Of a DNA stretch of 64,000 nt, positions 1 to 7,854 are shown piece after piece. How positions within the stretch are numbered: the first letter of the stretch is position 1; every line of letters begins with the position of its first letter. The stretch spans positions 124,001 through 188,000 of the forward strand of contig NZ_JAWDIX010000001.1 of NCBI RefSeq assembly GCF_032380675.1, given 5' to 3'. The stretch is from Anaerolentibacter hominis. GTDB taxonomy: Bacteria > Bacillota > Clostridia > Lachnospirales > Lachnospiraceae. The translations under genes and the position numbers were made by a program. The notes below the pieces were generated by a model that searched no databases, was not told where the DNA came from, and was given only the letters and a program-made list of their open reading frames with translations.

Positions 1-1
1 C

Positions 2-766
2 GCGGAGGATACAGGACTTTCTCCGGACAAAATCGGGATTTTGTTTATTTCTCCCTGTCCGGCCAAGGTAACCCATACGAAGAGCCCGCTGGGCATTGAC
101 CACAGTGAGGTGGATGGGGTGCTGGCGATCAAGGATGTCTATCCGAAGCTTCTGCCCAGCATGAAAAAGGTAGCGGATAATGTGGAGGAACTGGCCATTG
201 CCGGTAAAATAGGAATCGGCTGGGGAAGCAGCGGCGGAGAGGCCGGCGGTCTGCTGACCGACAGCTATCTGGCTGCGGACGGTATTGAGAATGTCATACG
301 GGTGCTGGAAGATCTGGAAGATCAGAAATTCGCCAATCTGGAATTTATTGAACTGAATGCATGCAACGGCGGCTGCGTCGGCGGTGTGCTGACGGTGGAG
401 AATCCTTACGTGGCTAAGGTGAAATTAAAACGGCTGAGAAAATATCTGCCGGTGGCCTGCAATTATATGGACGATGAGGATGGAATTAATGGTTTCTGGA
501 CCGACAAGATCCAGTATGAACCGGTATTTAAATTAGGGTCTAATATGAAAGAAAGCATTGAGAGAATGGCAGAGGTGGACCGGCTTTGCGCCAAATTCCC
601 GGGGCTGGACTGCGGTTCCTGCGGGGCGCCCACATGCAGGGCTCTTGCTGAGGATATAGTCCGGGGAGTGGCCCATGAAAGAGACTGTATTCATATTCTG
701 CGCGAGTATATACATAAGCTGTCCGAGGATATTTCTTTCCTGGATCACGATTACAAACCGGAATAG
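2..766 (+). CDS. [FeFe]-hydrogenase-like protein with Fe-S domain, 5' end cut by window
   Basis: The frame is open from the first bases of the window, so the N-terminus lies upstream; the TTG at 41 is not a convincing start because it falls inside a conserved hydrogenase motif (ISPCPAKVT). Two of the three H-cluster motifs of [FeFe]-hydrogenase large subunits are visible: PCPAK near the beginning and ACNGGCVGG at about residue 108 of the ORF from 41. The C-terminus carries a small 4Fe-4S (PF04060-type) motif, CGSCGAPTC. This layout fits the monomeric, hydrogenase-related proteins of clostridia (sensory or redox role) rather than a catabolic HydA, but the missing N-terminal motif prevents a decision. 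Followed 25 bp later by the DRTGG gene and then a PHP gene, a gene set commonly linked in clostridia. Confidence 0.8.
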   Translation, partial: AEDTGLSPDKIGILFISPCPAKVTHTKSPLGIDHSEVDGVLAIKDVYPKLLPSMKKVADNVEELAIAGKIGIGWGSSGGEAGGLLTDSYLAADGIENVIRVLEDLEDQKFANLEFIELNACNGGCVGGVLTVENPYVAKVKLKRLRKYLPVACNYMDDEDGINGFWTDKIQYEPVFKLGSNMKESIERMAEVDRLCAKFPGLDCGSCGAPTCRALAEDIVRGVAHERDCIHILREYIHKLSEDISFLDHDYKPE

Positions 767-791
767 GGCTGCTAAGACAGAAGGAGAAGAT

Positions 792-1127
792 ATGACAGTA
801 AATGAGCTGAAGGAAAAACAGATTTTTGAGACGGTGCAGGAAAAGGGAAATGAATCGGCGGAGATTACAAAACCATTTTGCTGTGACCTGCTCAGTGTGG
901 CAATGAGTAAAGCACCTGCCGGATGTGCGTGGGTAACGATTATGGGAAATATAAATACCCTGGCGGTTGCCTCCTTGACGGAAGCGGCCTGTATCGTCCT
1001 TGCGGAAGGAGTACAAATGGATGAAGCTGCGGTGGAAAAGGCCGCGGCACAGGAGATTCCGGTATTTTGTACGGACAAACCGATCTTCGAGGCGGCGCTG
1101 GAAATAGAAAGGCTGCTGTATGGCTGA
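792..1127 (+). CDS. DRTGG-domain-like small protein
   Basis: A 111-residue protein starting at ATG 792, preceded by AAGGAGAAG at 781-789. It reads as a stand-alone DRTGG-type regulatory domain: alternating beta/alpha pattern, an AWVTIMGNINTLAVASL segment and a terminal FCTDKPIFEAAL segment typical of the family, which is named for a motif in CBS-associated regulatory proteins. No catalytic residues are expected. Its stop overlaps the next gene by 8 bp, so the two are translationally coupled. In clostridia, stand-alone DRTGG proteins often sit beside hydrogenase-like, histidine-kinase-ATPase and PHP proteins, which agrees with the neighbours here. The ligand is unknown. Confidence 0.7.
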   Translation: MTVNELKEKQIFETVQEKGNESAEITKPFCCDLLSVAMSKAPAGCAWVTIMGNINTLAVASLTEAACIVLAEGVQMDEAAVEKAAAQEIPVFCTDKPIFEAALEIERLLYG

Positions 1128-1839
1128 GCTGGCCTATGACCTGCACATGCATTCCTGCCTGTCACCCTGCGGAAGCGAGGATATGACTCCGGCAAATATA
1201 GCGGGAATGTCGGCTTTAAAGGGATTGGATGTTATTGCACTGACAGACCATAATACCTGCCGGAACTGCCCGGCCGTAATTGAAAATGCCAAACAGTACG
1301 ATATACTGGTTATTCCGGGAATGGAATTAAATACGGTGGAGGAGGTTCATGTTGTCTGCCTTTTTCCTGAATTAAAGGCGGCTATGGAGTTCGATTCTTA
1401 CGTATATGAACAGCTTCAGGCATTTCCCAATAACGAGGAGATTTTCGGCAGACAGGACATTTATAATGAAAAAGATGAACGGATCGGCACAGAACCGAAT
1501 CTTCTGATTAATGCGACGAATATTGCCTTCGACGATGTCTATGATCTGGTACATTCCTATGACGGAATTATGATACCGGCCCACGTAGATAAGAATGCCA
1601 ACAGCCTGCTTTCCAATCTAGGCTTTGTTCCTCCGGACAGCCGGTTTCGGTGTGTGGAAATAAAAGATGCCGGAAAAACGAAGGAAATACTCCTTAAGAA
1701 CCCTTATCTTGGGAGCTGCTGTGTTGTCCACGATTCGGATGCCCATTACCTGGAGGATATCAGCGAGAGGGAGCATTTTCTGACAGCGGAAAAAGAGGGA
1801 AGGAGCATACTGAAAGCATTGATTCATCAAGTGGAGTGA
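1120..1839 (+). CDS. PHP-domain metal-dependent phosphoesterase
   Basis: 239 residues. The N-terminal DLHMHSCLSPCG supplies the HxH metal ligands of the PHP fold, followed by ALTDHNT (about residue 40), a GMELNT block, PAHVDK around residue 153 and a late VVHDSDAHY that supplies the last histidine/aspartate ligands. PHP domains hydrolyse phosphoesters (for example histidinol phosphate, 3',5'-nucleotide phosphates, or 5'-3' DNA/RNA ends in TrpH-like proteins); the substrate of this one cannot be told from sequence. Start ATG 1120 lies inside the DRTGG gene. Last gene of the visible operon. Confidence 0.82.
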   Translation: MAELAYDLHMHSCLSPCGSEDMTPANIAGMSALKGLDVIALTDHNTCRNCPAVIENAKQYDILVIPGMELNTVEEVHVVCLFPELKAAMEFDSYVYEQLQAFPNNEEIFGRQDIYNEKDERIGTEPNLLINATNIAFDDVYDLVHSYDGIMIPAHVDKNANSLLSNLGFVPPDSRFRCVEIKDAGKTKEILLKNPYLGSCCVVHDSDAHYLEDISEREHFLTAEKEGRSILKALIHQVE

Positions 1840-1891
1840 CCGTAAACTTTATAAAAATAAACTGTAATACTAAATTTAATAATATTTTAGC

Positions 1892-1920
1892 TTGCAGAAT
1901 TTAAAAACTAATGTTATATT
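1892..1920 (+). promoter_or_regulatory. Sigma-A-type promoter candidate ahead of the Lrp-like gene
   Basis: TTGCAG at 1892-1897, a 17-bp spacer, and TATATT at 1915-1920. Transcription would begin near 1927, so the RNA passes the hairpin at 1946-1973 before reaching the start codon at 2021. Confidence 0.45.
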
Positions 1921-1945
1921 AATAGCCAGAAAATATAGTGCAATG

Positions 1946-1982
1946 GGGCACATGGTGAATAGGCCATGTGCCCTCTTTTTTA
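1946..1982 (+). terminator. Intrinsic terminator or leader attenuator
   Basis: Perfect 10-bp stem GGGCACATGG / CCATGTGCCC (1946-1955, 1964-1973), 8-nt loop, followed by TCTTTTTTT. It lies 107 bp after the PHP stop and 39 bp before the Lrp-like start. It can end the hydrogenase/PHP operon and would also sit in the leader of any transcript starting near 1927. Confidence 0.75.
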
Positions 1983-2020
1983 TTTTAGCCGGGTTATGCC
2001 CGGGGATAGGAGAGATAAGT

Positions 2021-2464
2021 ATGGATGATATTGACAGAAAATTAATTGGTTTGCTGCAGGATAACGCCAGATACTCTTTAAAACAGCTGGCAGAACAAGT
2101 CTTCTTATCTTCTCCGGCCGTTTCATCCAGAATTGAACGTCTGGAGCGGGCCGGCCTGATTGTGGGATATCAGGCTCAGGTTGATCCGCAGAAGCTGGGA
2201 TATCCGATCACGGCGTTTATTAACCTGGAAATGACGCCGAAGCAGAAGGAAACATTTTATTCCTTTATCCGTTCCTGCCCTAATGTTCTGGAGTGCGATT
2301 GCGTGACGGGAATGTATTGCATGCTGATCAAGGTGGCATTTTCAAGTACCCAGGAGCTGGATGCATTTATCGGTCAGCTTCAGCATTTTGGAAGCACACA
2401 GACACAGATAGTATTTTCCACAGCCGTCCGCCCAAGAGGCATTCAGATAGGACAGTGCGGATAA
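2021..2464 (+). CDS. Lrp/AsnC family transcriptional regulator
   Basis: 147 residues from ATG 2021, which is chosen over an upstream in-frame start (1892) because GGATAGGAGAG precedes it and the family begins MDxIDRKL. An N-terminal winged helix-turn-helix (about residues 1-55, with LKQLAEQVFLSSPAVSSRIERLE) is followed by an RAM/AsnC ligand-binding domain (about 60-140). The RAM domain in this family oligomerises and binds amino acids or related small molecules. The gene is flanked by two leader-type terminators and is followed by the glycerol-3-phosphate-dehydrogenase-like operon; whether it regulates that operon is not shown. Confidence 0.88.
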   Translation: MDDIDRKLIGLLQDNARYSLKQLAEQVFLSSPAVSSRIERLERAGLIVGYQAQVDPQKLGYPITAFINLEMTPKQKETFYSFIRSCPNVLECDCVTGMYCMLIKVAFSSTQELDAFIGQLQHFGSTQTQIVFSTAVRPRGIQIGQCG

Positions 2465-2561
2465 GGCATCCTGAGGATATCTTTACGTGAATCGCGGTGT
2501 CATACGATCTGTAGAATACTGTAATCATGAAATAAATAATTTGTTACAGACCGTGTGTTTC

Positions 2562-2590
2562 TTGTTTCCTGAGGGCTGGTGTGATAAACT
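2562..2590 (+). promoter_or_regulatory. Promoter candidate for the GlpA-like operon
   Basis: TTGTTT at 2562-2567, a 17-bp spacer and TAAACT at 2585-2590. The transcript would start near 2597 and carry a leader of about 99 nt containing the terminator hairpin at 2618-2661. Confidence 0.4.
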
Positions 2591-2617
2591 TCAGATTAGG
2601 GAAATCATGCGGATAGG

Positions 2618-2668
2618 AGGACTATCTAAACTTATGTCTGCATAAAGTTTTTGATAGTCCTTTTATTT
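2618..2668 (+). terminator. Leader terminator in front of the GlpA-like gene
   Basis: Outer stem AGGACTATC / GATAGTCCT (2618-2626, 2653-2661) continued by AACTT / AAGTT, followed by a T-rich tract. It is only 27 bp ahead of ATG 2696, leaving no room for a promoter between, so readthrough must be permitted when the operon is expressed. Confidence 0.65.
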
Positions 2669-2695
2669 GTATCTATGGGTAAAGGAGAGGGATTC

Positions 2696-4135
2696 ATGTT
2701 TGATGTTTTGGTAATCGGTGCAGGGGTCATCGGATGTGCAATTGCCAGAGAATTGTCTGCCTATCAGCTTCATATTGGGGTGCTGGAGAAGGAAGAGGAT
2801 GTCTGCTGCGGTACGTCCAAGGCAAACAGCGGAATTGTACATGGCGGATATGATGCTTTGCCCGGGTCTGATAAAGCTAGATTTAATATAGAGGGCAGCC
2901 GAATGATGGAACAGCTGGCAAAGGATCTGGATGTTCCCTATAGAAGAAACGGCTCCCTTGTTGTCTGCTTTCATGAAGAGGACAGAGGGAAACTGGAAGA
3001 ATTGATGGAACAGGGAGTACAAAATGGCGTTGAGGATCTCCGGATTATCGAGCGTGAGGAAATCCGGAAGATGGAGCCAAATCTGTCGGAGACAATTGTG
3101 GCGGCGCTGTACGTCCCTTCCGGTGCTATTATCTGTCCCTTCGGCCTGACCATAGCACTGGGTGAAAATGCGGCGGAAAATGGTGCGGAATTTATGTTTC
3201 AGGAATCTGTGACAGGTATTGAGAAAAAAGAAGGTTATTTTGCGGTACATACAGCCACGGGCAGCTATAAGACCCGGACGGTTGTGAATGCAGCCGGAGT
3301 TTATGCCGACCAGATTCACAGCATGGTATGTGAAAACAGTTTTAGCATTGTGGCGCGCAAGGGCGAGTACTGCTTATTTGATAAGGTGACCGGAGGCTTT
3401 GTGGATCACACAATATTCCAGCTTCCCTCTGAGATGGGAAAGGGAGTGCTGGTGACCCCTACCGTTCACGGAAACCTGATGGTGGGGCCAAATGCCAACG
3501 ATATGCCCGATAAAGAAGAAAATAATACAACGGCGAAAGGCCTGGAGGAAATATTGACAAAGGCTTCGCTGACGGCGGAACGGATTCCGGCGCGCAGTGT
3601 CATCACATCCTTTGCCGGTTTGCGTGCCCATAACCGTACCACGGAGGACTTTATTGTGGGTGAGGCGGAAGATGTTCCGGGATTTTTTGACGCAGCCGGA
3701 ATCGAGTCGCCCGGTCTGTCGGCTTCACCGGCAATTGGTGTATATATAGCCGGCCTGGTAGCCGGTAAACTAAAGGCGGAGAAGAAAGAGAACTATAAGA
3801 AAACCAGAAAGGGAATTATCCCGTTTGCGGAGCTGAGCGAGGAAGAAAAAGCGGAAGCTATAAGAAGAAATCCGGCCTATGGAACGGTAATCTGCCGCTG
3901 TGAGACGGTCACTGAGGCGGAAATAGTTGATGCGATCAGAAGGCCTCTGGGCGCCAGATCCCTGGACGGAATCAAGCGCCGAACGAGAGCGGGGATGGGC
4001 AGATGCCAGAGCGGTTTCTGTATGCCTAAGGTGACGGAGATACTGAAAAGGGAGCTGGGATATGATTATGACAGAATAACCAAAAGCGGCCCGGGTTCCG
4101 AGATTTTATATCACAAAAATAAGCAGAACGACTGA
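2696..4135 (+). CDS. GlpA-like FAD-dependent glycerol-3-phosphate dehydrogenase subunit
   Basis: 479 residues from ATG 2696 (AAAGGAGAGGG upstream). The N-terminal Rossmann motif GAGVIG (residues 8-13) binds FAD; the body is a DAO-type FAD oxidoreductase of the GlpA/GlpD group. The C-terminus has a BFD-like [2Fe-2S] domain with C400, C402, C437 and C442 (CRC ... GRCQSGFC). In the family, GlpA oxidises sn-glycerol-3-phosphate to dihydroxyacetone phosphate and works with GlpB and GlpC. Here it is followed by a second FAD protein and a DUF1667 protein, the usual clostridial arrangement, with no GlpC-type membrane anchor visible. Substrate is inferred; other 2-hydroxy acids or polyol phosphates remain possible. 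Confidence 0.85.
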   Translation: MFDVLVIGAGVIGCAIARELSAYQLHIGVLEKEEDVCCGTSKANSGIVHGGYDALPGSDKARFNIEGSRMMEQLAKDLDVPYRRNGSLVVCFHEEDRGKLEELMEQGVQNGVEDLRIIEREEIRKMEPNLSETIVAALYVPSGAIICPFGLTIALGENAAENGAEFMFQESVTGIEKKEGYFAVHTATGSYKTRTVVNAAGVYADQIHSMVCENSFSIVARKGEYCLFDKVTGGFVDHTIFQLPSEMGKGVLVTPTVHGNLMVGPNANDMPDKEENNTTAKGLEEILTKASLTAERIPARSVITSFAGLRAHNRTTEDFIVGEAEDVPGFFDAAGIESPGLSASPAIGVYIAGLVAGKLKAEKKENYKKTRKGIIPFAELSEEEKAEAIRRNPAYGTVICRCETVTEAEIVDAIRRPLGARSLDGIKRRTRAGMGRCQSGFCMPKVTEILKRELGYDYDRITKSGPGSEILYHKNKQND

Positions 4136-4183
4136 GTGACAATTCCCGGATCAGCAGTCCGGAAGATTTGACGGGGGTTAGAC

Positions 4184-5455
4184 ATGATAAGACAGGATGT
4201 AGTAACGATCGGCGGAGGACCCGCCGGGCTGGCCGCAGCTATAGGGGCGAAGCAGGCCGGTGCGGAGAATGTTCTGATACTGGAAAGGGACTGCCGTCTG
4301 GGCGGAATACTGAATCAGTGCATCCACAATGGATTCGGACTCCATATGTTTAAAGAGGAACTGACCGGGCCGGAGTATGCGGAACGGTTTGTACGGCAGG
4401 CAGAAGAACTGAATATACCGTCTCTTTTAAATACCATGGTGCTTGACATTTCTCAGGGAGAGAACGGAGATAAAATAATTACTGCGGTGAACAGGGAGGG
4501 GCTGCTTACGATTCAGACGAAAGCAGCCGTGCTTTCTATGGGATGCAGAGAACGCCCCCGCGGGGCTTTGAATATTCCGGGATACCGGCCGGCGGGAATC
4601 TATTCTGCGGGAACGGCGCAGCATTTTGTTAATATAGATGGAATCATGCCCGGCAGGGAAGTGGTGATTCTGGGTTCCGGAGATATCGGCCTTATCATGG
4701 CGCGGAGGATGACGCTGGAGGGCGCCAAGGTAAAGGTAGTGGCGGAACTGATGCCCTACTCCGGAGGATTAAAGAGGAATATCGTTCAGTGTCTGGATGA
4801 TTATGGAATTCCCCTGAAGCTGAGCCATACCGTGACGGCGATTCATGGGAAAAAACGTCTGGAGGGGGTGACCCTGGCCAGGGTAGATGAAAACAGAAAG
4901 CCGGTTCCCGGCACAGAAGAATATATTTCCTGCGACACGCTGCTGCTGTCGGTGGGACTGATACCGGAGAATGAATTATCTGCCGGAATGGGGGTGACCA
5001 CGTCGCCGGTGACTTCCGGACCTGTGGTATCGGATAATCTGGAAACAAATATTTCCGGCGTTTTTGCCTGCGGAAATGTTCTTCATGTACATGATTTGGT
5101 GGATTATGTGACAGAGGAGGCTCTGCACGCGGGGAAATGCGCGGCTGACTATGCGGGCGGGAAGGTGCCGGGACAGGGAAGAGAAATAAAGCTGTGCCCG
5201 GAAGGGGGAGTCCGGTATACCGTGCCGGCTTTTATACGGCCTGATGAGATGGAAGAGAAGGTAACGGTGCGCTTCCGGGTGGGTAACGTCTATCAGAATC
5301 AGTATCTGTCTGTTTATTTTGACGACAGGAGAGTACTGCACCGCAGACGGCCGGTTATGGCGCCCGGCGAGATGGAAGAGGTTACCATCAAACGGAAGGA
5401 CATTCTGGAAATGGATGGTCTGAACCAGATCCGCATCACAATTGAGGAGGCGTAG
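4184..5455 (+). CDS. FAD-dependent pyridine-nucleotide-type oxidoreductase, GlpA operon partner
   Basis: 423 residues. GGGPAG at residues 10-15 binds FAD; a second dinucleotide-binding motif, ILGSGDIG, occurs near residue 165, and an FACGN segment near 290 is typical of the C-terminal FAD contact in the disulfide-reductase-like fold. The protein lies 48 bp after the GlpA-like gene and 3 bp before the DUF1667 gene, so the three are one operon. It probably passes electrons from the dehydrogenase to NAD or another acceptor. The name GlpB is avoided because the fold here is a two-dinucleotide oxidoreductase rather than classical GlpB. Confidence 0.83.
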   Translation: MIRQDVVTIGGGPAGLAAAIGAKQAGAENVLILERDCRLGGILNQCIHNGFGLHMFKEELTGPEYAERFVRQAEELNIPSLLNTMVLDISQGENGDKIITAVNREGLLTIQTKAAVLSMGCRERPRGALNIPGYRPAGIYSAGTAQHFVNIDGIMPGREVVILGSGDIGLIMARRMTLEGAKVKVVAELMPYSGGLKRNIVQCLDDYGIPLKLSHTVTAIHGKKRLEGVTLARVDENRKPVPGTEEYISCDTLLLSVGLIPENELSAGMGVTTSPVTSGPVVSDNLETNISGVFACGNVLHVHDLVDYVTEEALHAGKCAADYAGGKVPGQGREIKLCPEGGVRYTVPAFIRPDEMEEKVTVRFRVGNVYQNQYLSVYFDDRRVLHRRRPVMAPGEMEEVTIKRKDILEMDGLNQIRITIEEA

Positions 5456-5458
5456 AGC

Positions 5459-5842
5459 ATGGCAGTGAAAAATCTAACTTGTATTAATTGCCCTCTGGGC
5501 TGTGAGCTGGAAGTGGAACTGGATGACTCCGGCCAGGTAATCTCGGTCAGAGGCAATACCTGCAGGAGAGGAGAAGAGTACGCCAGAAAAGAGGTCAGCA
5601 ATCCCACACGTATTGTTACTACCACGGTTCCGGTTATAAATGGGGACCTTACGGTGGTTTCAGTAAAAACACGGTCGGACATACCTAAAAATAAAATTTT
5701 TGACTGCATTGCGGCGATAAAAAATCTGTCGGTGGATGCCCCTGTCAGGTCCGGCGATGTTGTTTTAAAGGACATTGCGGGAACCGGTGTGGATTTGATT
5801 GCGACAAAGTCGGTGGAGAAAATCGAAAGCAGCAGGTCATAA
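5459..5842 (+). CDS. DUF1667 small Cys-rich protein
   Basis: 127 residues with GAGGAGG 8 bp upstream of ATG 5459. Four N-terminal cysteines, C8, C11, C15 and C35 (CINCPLGC ... NTC), suggest a metal site, either Fe-S or zinc. The C-terminal half is a small alpha/beta domain. DUF1667 proteins are found as the third gene behind GlpA-like and FAD-oxidoreductase genes in Firmicutes, so this is likely an electron-transfer or assembly subunit of the same complex. The biochemical role is not established to my knowledge. Confidence 0.82.
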   Translation: MAVKNLTCINCPLGCELEVELDDSGQVISVRGNTCRRGEEYARKEVSNPTRIVTTTVPVINGDLTVVSVKTRSDIPKNKIFDCIAAIKNLSVDAPVRSGDVVLKDIAGTGVDLIATKSVEKIESSRS

Positions 5843-5888
5843 TATGAAGGATGGGAACATAGAATAATCAAAAACAGAGGTGATCTTT

Positions 5889-7565
5889 GTGGCTGATTAC
5901 AGAAGAATGGTTTCCTATCTGTATTCTTACGAAAATGGTGCGAAGACAGAGAACATTGGATTTGTCAGAGTTGAAAGCAGAAATAATCAAAGCAAAATAA
6001 CCGTGCACTGTAAAGTGACGGCAAATGATAAGAGTGCATTTCCGATTTACTTTATCTGCCCGGGCGAAAACGGCTATACATACGAAAAAGTCGGGATACT
6101 GCCGGTAGATAACGGAATCGGCGATGTACAGATTGTTACGGACAAGGATATCACAGCAAGAAGTGGTCTCCTTGTTTTTGTTTCCCTGCGGTATTTCCTG
6201 GGGACAATATGGCAGGAGACAGACATTACGTTTGATCACTTAGAAGAACTGGTCGAACCTGTACCGGTTCAGATGCCGGAAGACAGGGAAATGGAAAACA
6301 GAACAGAGGAGGAAGCCGGCGTAGCCGCTGCAGAAGTTATCTCTGCACAGATTCCGGAGCCGGCACAAGAGATCAGGACAGAAGAGATCATACAGCAGCC
6401 GGATGAACTGACTGAGGAGGAAGCACACACGGCAGAAGTAACAGAGGAGGATATTTCTGACGAGATAGTTTCGGAAGAAGTAACAACGGAGGAAATGCCT
6501 GTGGCTGAATCTCCTCAGGAAGAGCCGGGCGTACAGGAGAATACGGGCAGACCGGAACCAGAAGATCCCCCGGAGCATCTGGCGGATGTGGAGGAAACAC
6601 AGATTTACAGCCAGATGACTGAGGCAGATGAACTGGAAGGTAGAATGTGGCAGGGAAGACCAGGCTGGCCGCCGATGGGACCAGGGCCGGGGAATCCGCC
6701 GCCACCGCCGGGACGGCCGCCGATGGGACCAGGACCAGGAATGCCTCCGCCACCGGGACGGCCGCCGATGGGACCAGGACCAGGAATGCCTCCGCCACCG
6801 GGACGGCCGCCGATGGGACCAGGACCAGGAATGCCTCCGCCACCGCCAGGACGGCCGCCGATGGGACCAGGACCGGGAATGCCTCCGCCACCGCCGGGAC
6901 GGCCGCCGATGGGACCAGGACCGGGAATGCCTCCGCCACCGCCGGGACGGCCGCCGATGGGACCAGGACCGGGGAATCCGCCTCCAAGGCCGGGAAGACC
7001 GCCGATTGGGCCGGGATGGTGGGGAAATAACCGGAGACCCATGCGGCCGGGAAGACCCATGGGGCCTGCCAGATATACCAGCCCTGCAACTCCCTTCGAG
7101 CCGGAGTATGCACAGAAGATGGATGTGGAGAGGCCGGAACATGCCGAGAGGATTGAATTTGTGAAGCAGGACGCAGAGCCCGCAGCAGAGCAGATGGTGA
7201 GCCAGCAGGCAGGAGGAAGGCAGGAGTGCCCCTTTCGCTTCATGTTCGATGAATATCCTGCTGTTGCTCCTTTTGATGAGCAGCAGGGCCGGATAATCCG
7301 GATTGAACCTAAGGACATTGAAAAAATGCCGATTCAGCTCTGGGAGTATGCGAACAACAGCTTCTTGCTGCACGGATATTATGGATACCGTCATCTTATA
7401 CTTCAGGAAAACCCTGATGGGACCTATTATATTGGAGTTCCCGGTGTTTATCATCCGCGTGAGGAATTTATGGCGAGAATGTTTGGCTTTTCCAACTTTG
7501 TTCCGATCAGCCAAAACCAGAGTGAAGGATTTGGATACTGGATGAGAAAAATTTTCCCGTGGTAA
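5889..7565 (+). CDS. Large protein with acidic linker and Pro/Gly tandem repeats, DUF6128-like C-terminus
   Basis: 558 residues from GTG 5889 (AGAGGTGAT upstream); a GTG three codons earlier is possible. Four regions are visible. Residues 1-115 are a folded N-terminal domain. About 120-250 is a Glu-rich, low-complexity linker. About 255-390 is a tandem repeat of GRPPMGPGPG plus MPPPP or MPPPPP, seven near-identical units. The last ~115 residues form a second conserved domain (start around FRFMFDEYPAV, with HGYYGYRHL and GVPGVYHPREEF). There is no signal peptide or membrane segment, so location is unclear. I believe the ends match a Lachnospiraceae family annotated DUF6128, but that is from memory. 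Function unknown. Confidence 0.75.
   Translation: MADYRRMVSYLYSYENGAKTENIGFVRVESRNNQSKITVHCKVTANDKSAFPIYFICPGENGYTYEKVGILPVDNGIGDVQIVTDKDITARSGLLVFVSLRYFLGTIWQETDITFDHLEELVEPVPVQMPEDREMENRTEEEAGVAAAEVISAQIPEPAQEIRTEEIIQQPDELTEEEAHTAEVTEEDISDEIVSEEVTTEEMPVAESPQEEPGVQENTGRPEPEDPPEHLADVEETQIYSQMTEADELEGRMWQGRPGWPPMGPGPGNPPPPPGRPPMGPGPGMPPPPGRPPMGPGPGMPPPPGRPPMGPGPGMPPPPPGRPPMGPGPGMPPPPPGRPPMGPGPGMPPPPPGRPPMGPGPGNPPPRPGRPPIGPGWWGNNRRPMRPGRPMGPARYTSPATPFEPEYAQKMDVERPEHAERIEFVKQDAEPAAEQMVSQQAGGRQECPFRFMFDEYPAVAPFDEQQGRIIRIEPKDIEKMPIQLWEYANNSFLLHGYYGYRHLILQENPDGTYYIGVPGVYHPREEFMARMFGFSNFVPISQNQSEGFGYWMRKIFPW
6653..7010 (+). repeat. GC-rich tandem repeat, 45/48-bp units, inside the Pro/Gly protein gene
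   Basis: About seven units of 45 or 48 bp differing by one CCG codon in the proline run, nearly identical at DNA level (core CGGCCGCCGATGGGACCAGG). Because units are multiples of three and GC-rich, all six frames remain open across the array, which produces several large spurious reading frames on both strands. Confidence 0.92.
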
Positions 7566-7575
7566 TAAGACCATA

Positions 7576-7754
7576 TTTTCAAGTACGCCTCGGCGTACTT
7601 GCTGCGAGCCGCACGTCATGCTTTGCATGACATAATACATCTGTGCGCTCTGCAATCCGCCGGAGGCTTTATCTTGGAAGGAGACTGGGCTCCCGCCAAG
7701 ACGAATTTGTTATTTACTCACCACCTATAGAGGTGGGAGTCTTATCTTCTTCCA
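7576..7754. repeat. Palindromic intergenic element, copy A, with an IS200/IS605-like right end
   Basis: Begins with a perfect 10-bp palindrome, CAAGTACGCC / GGCGTACTTG, in a 37-nt stretch repeated exactly at 10146-10182. It then holds a GTCATGC / GCATGAC hairpin near 7615-7631 and, near 7724-7742, a CCACCT / AGGTGG hairpin followed by GAGTC. Such a terminal hairpin resembles the right ends of IS200/IS605-type elements, but there is no transposase. Copy B lacks two internal segments. No coding sequence is supported in 7566-7854. Confidence 0.6.
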
Positions 7755-7758
7755 TGAT

Positions 7759-7796
7759 AAAAGGGCGCTGCTCCAGCCAGGAGCGGCGCCCTTTTC
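7759..7796. terminator. Bidirectional terminator
   Basis: Near-perfect 16-bp stem, AAAAGGGCGCTGCTCC / GGAGCGGCGCCCTTTT (7759-7774, 7780-7795), with A- and T-tracts at the two ends. Lies between the convergent 5889-7565 gene and the HAAS membrane protein gene and can serve both. Confidence 0.75.
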
Positions 7797-7854
7797 ATAC
7801 TCACGTAAAAGGAGAAAGTCAGCTAAGATTACCCGTTTTGTTCCAAAGAGGCAG

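Noticed and set aside
6388..7655. Several long open frames on both strands through the Pro/Gly repeat
   Set aside because: They result from a GC-rich array with units divisible by three; only the 5889-7565 frame has an RBS, conserved non-repeat ends and sensible composition.
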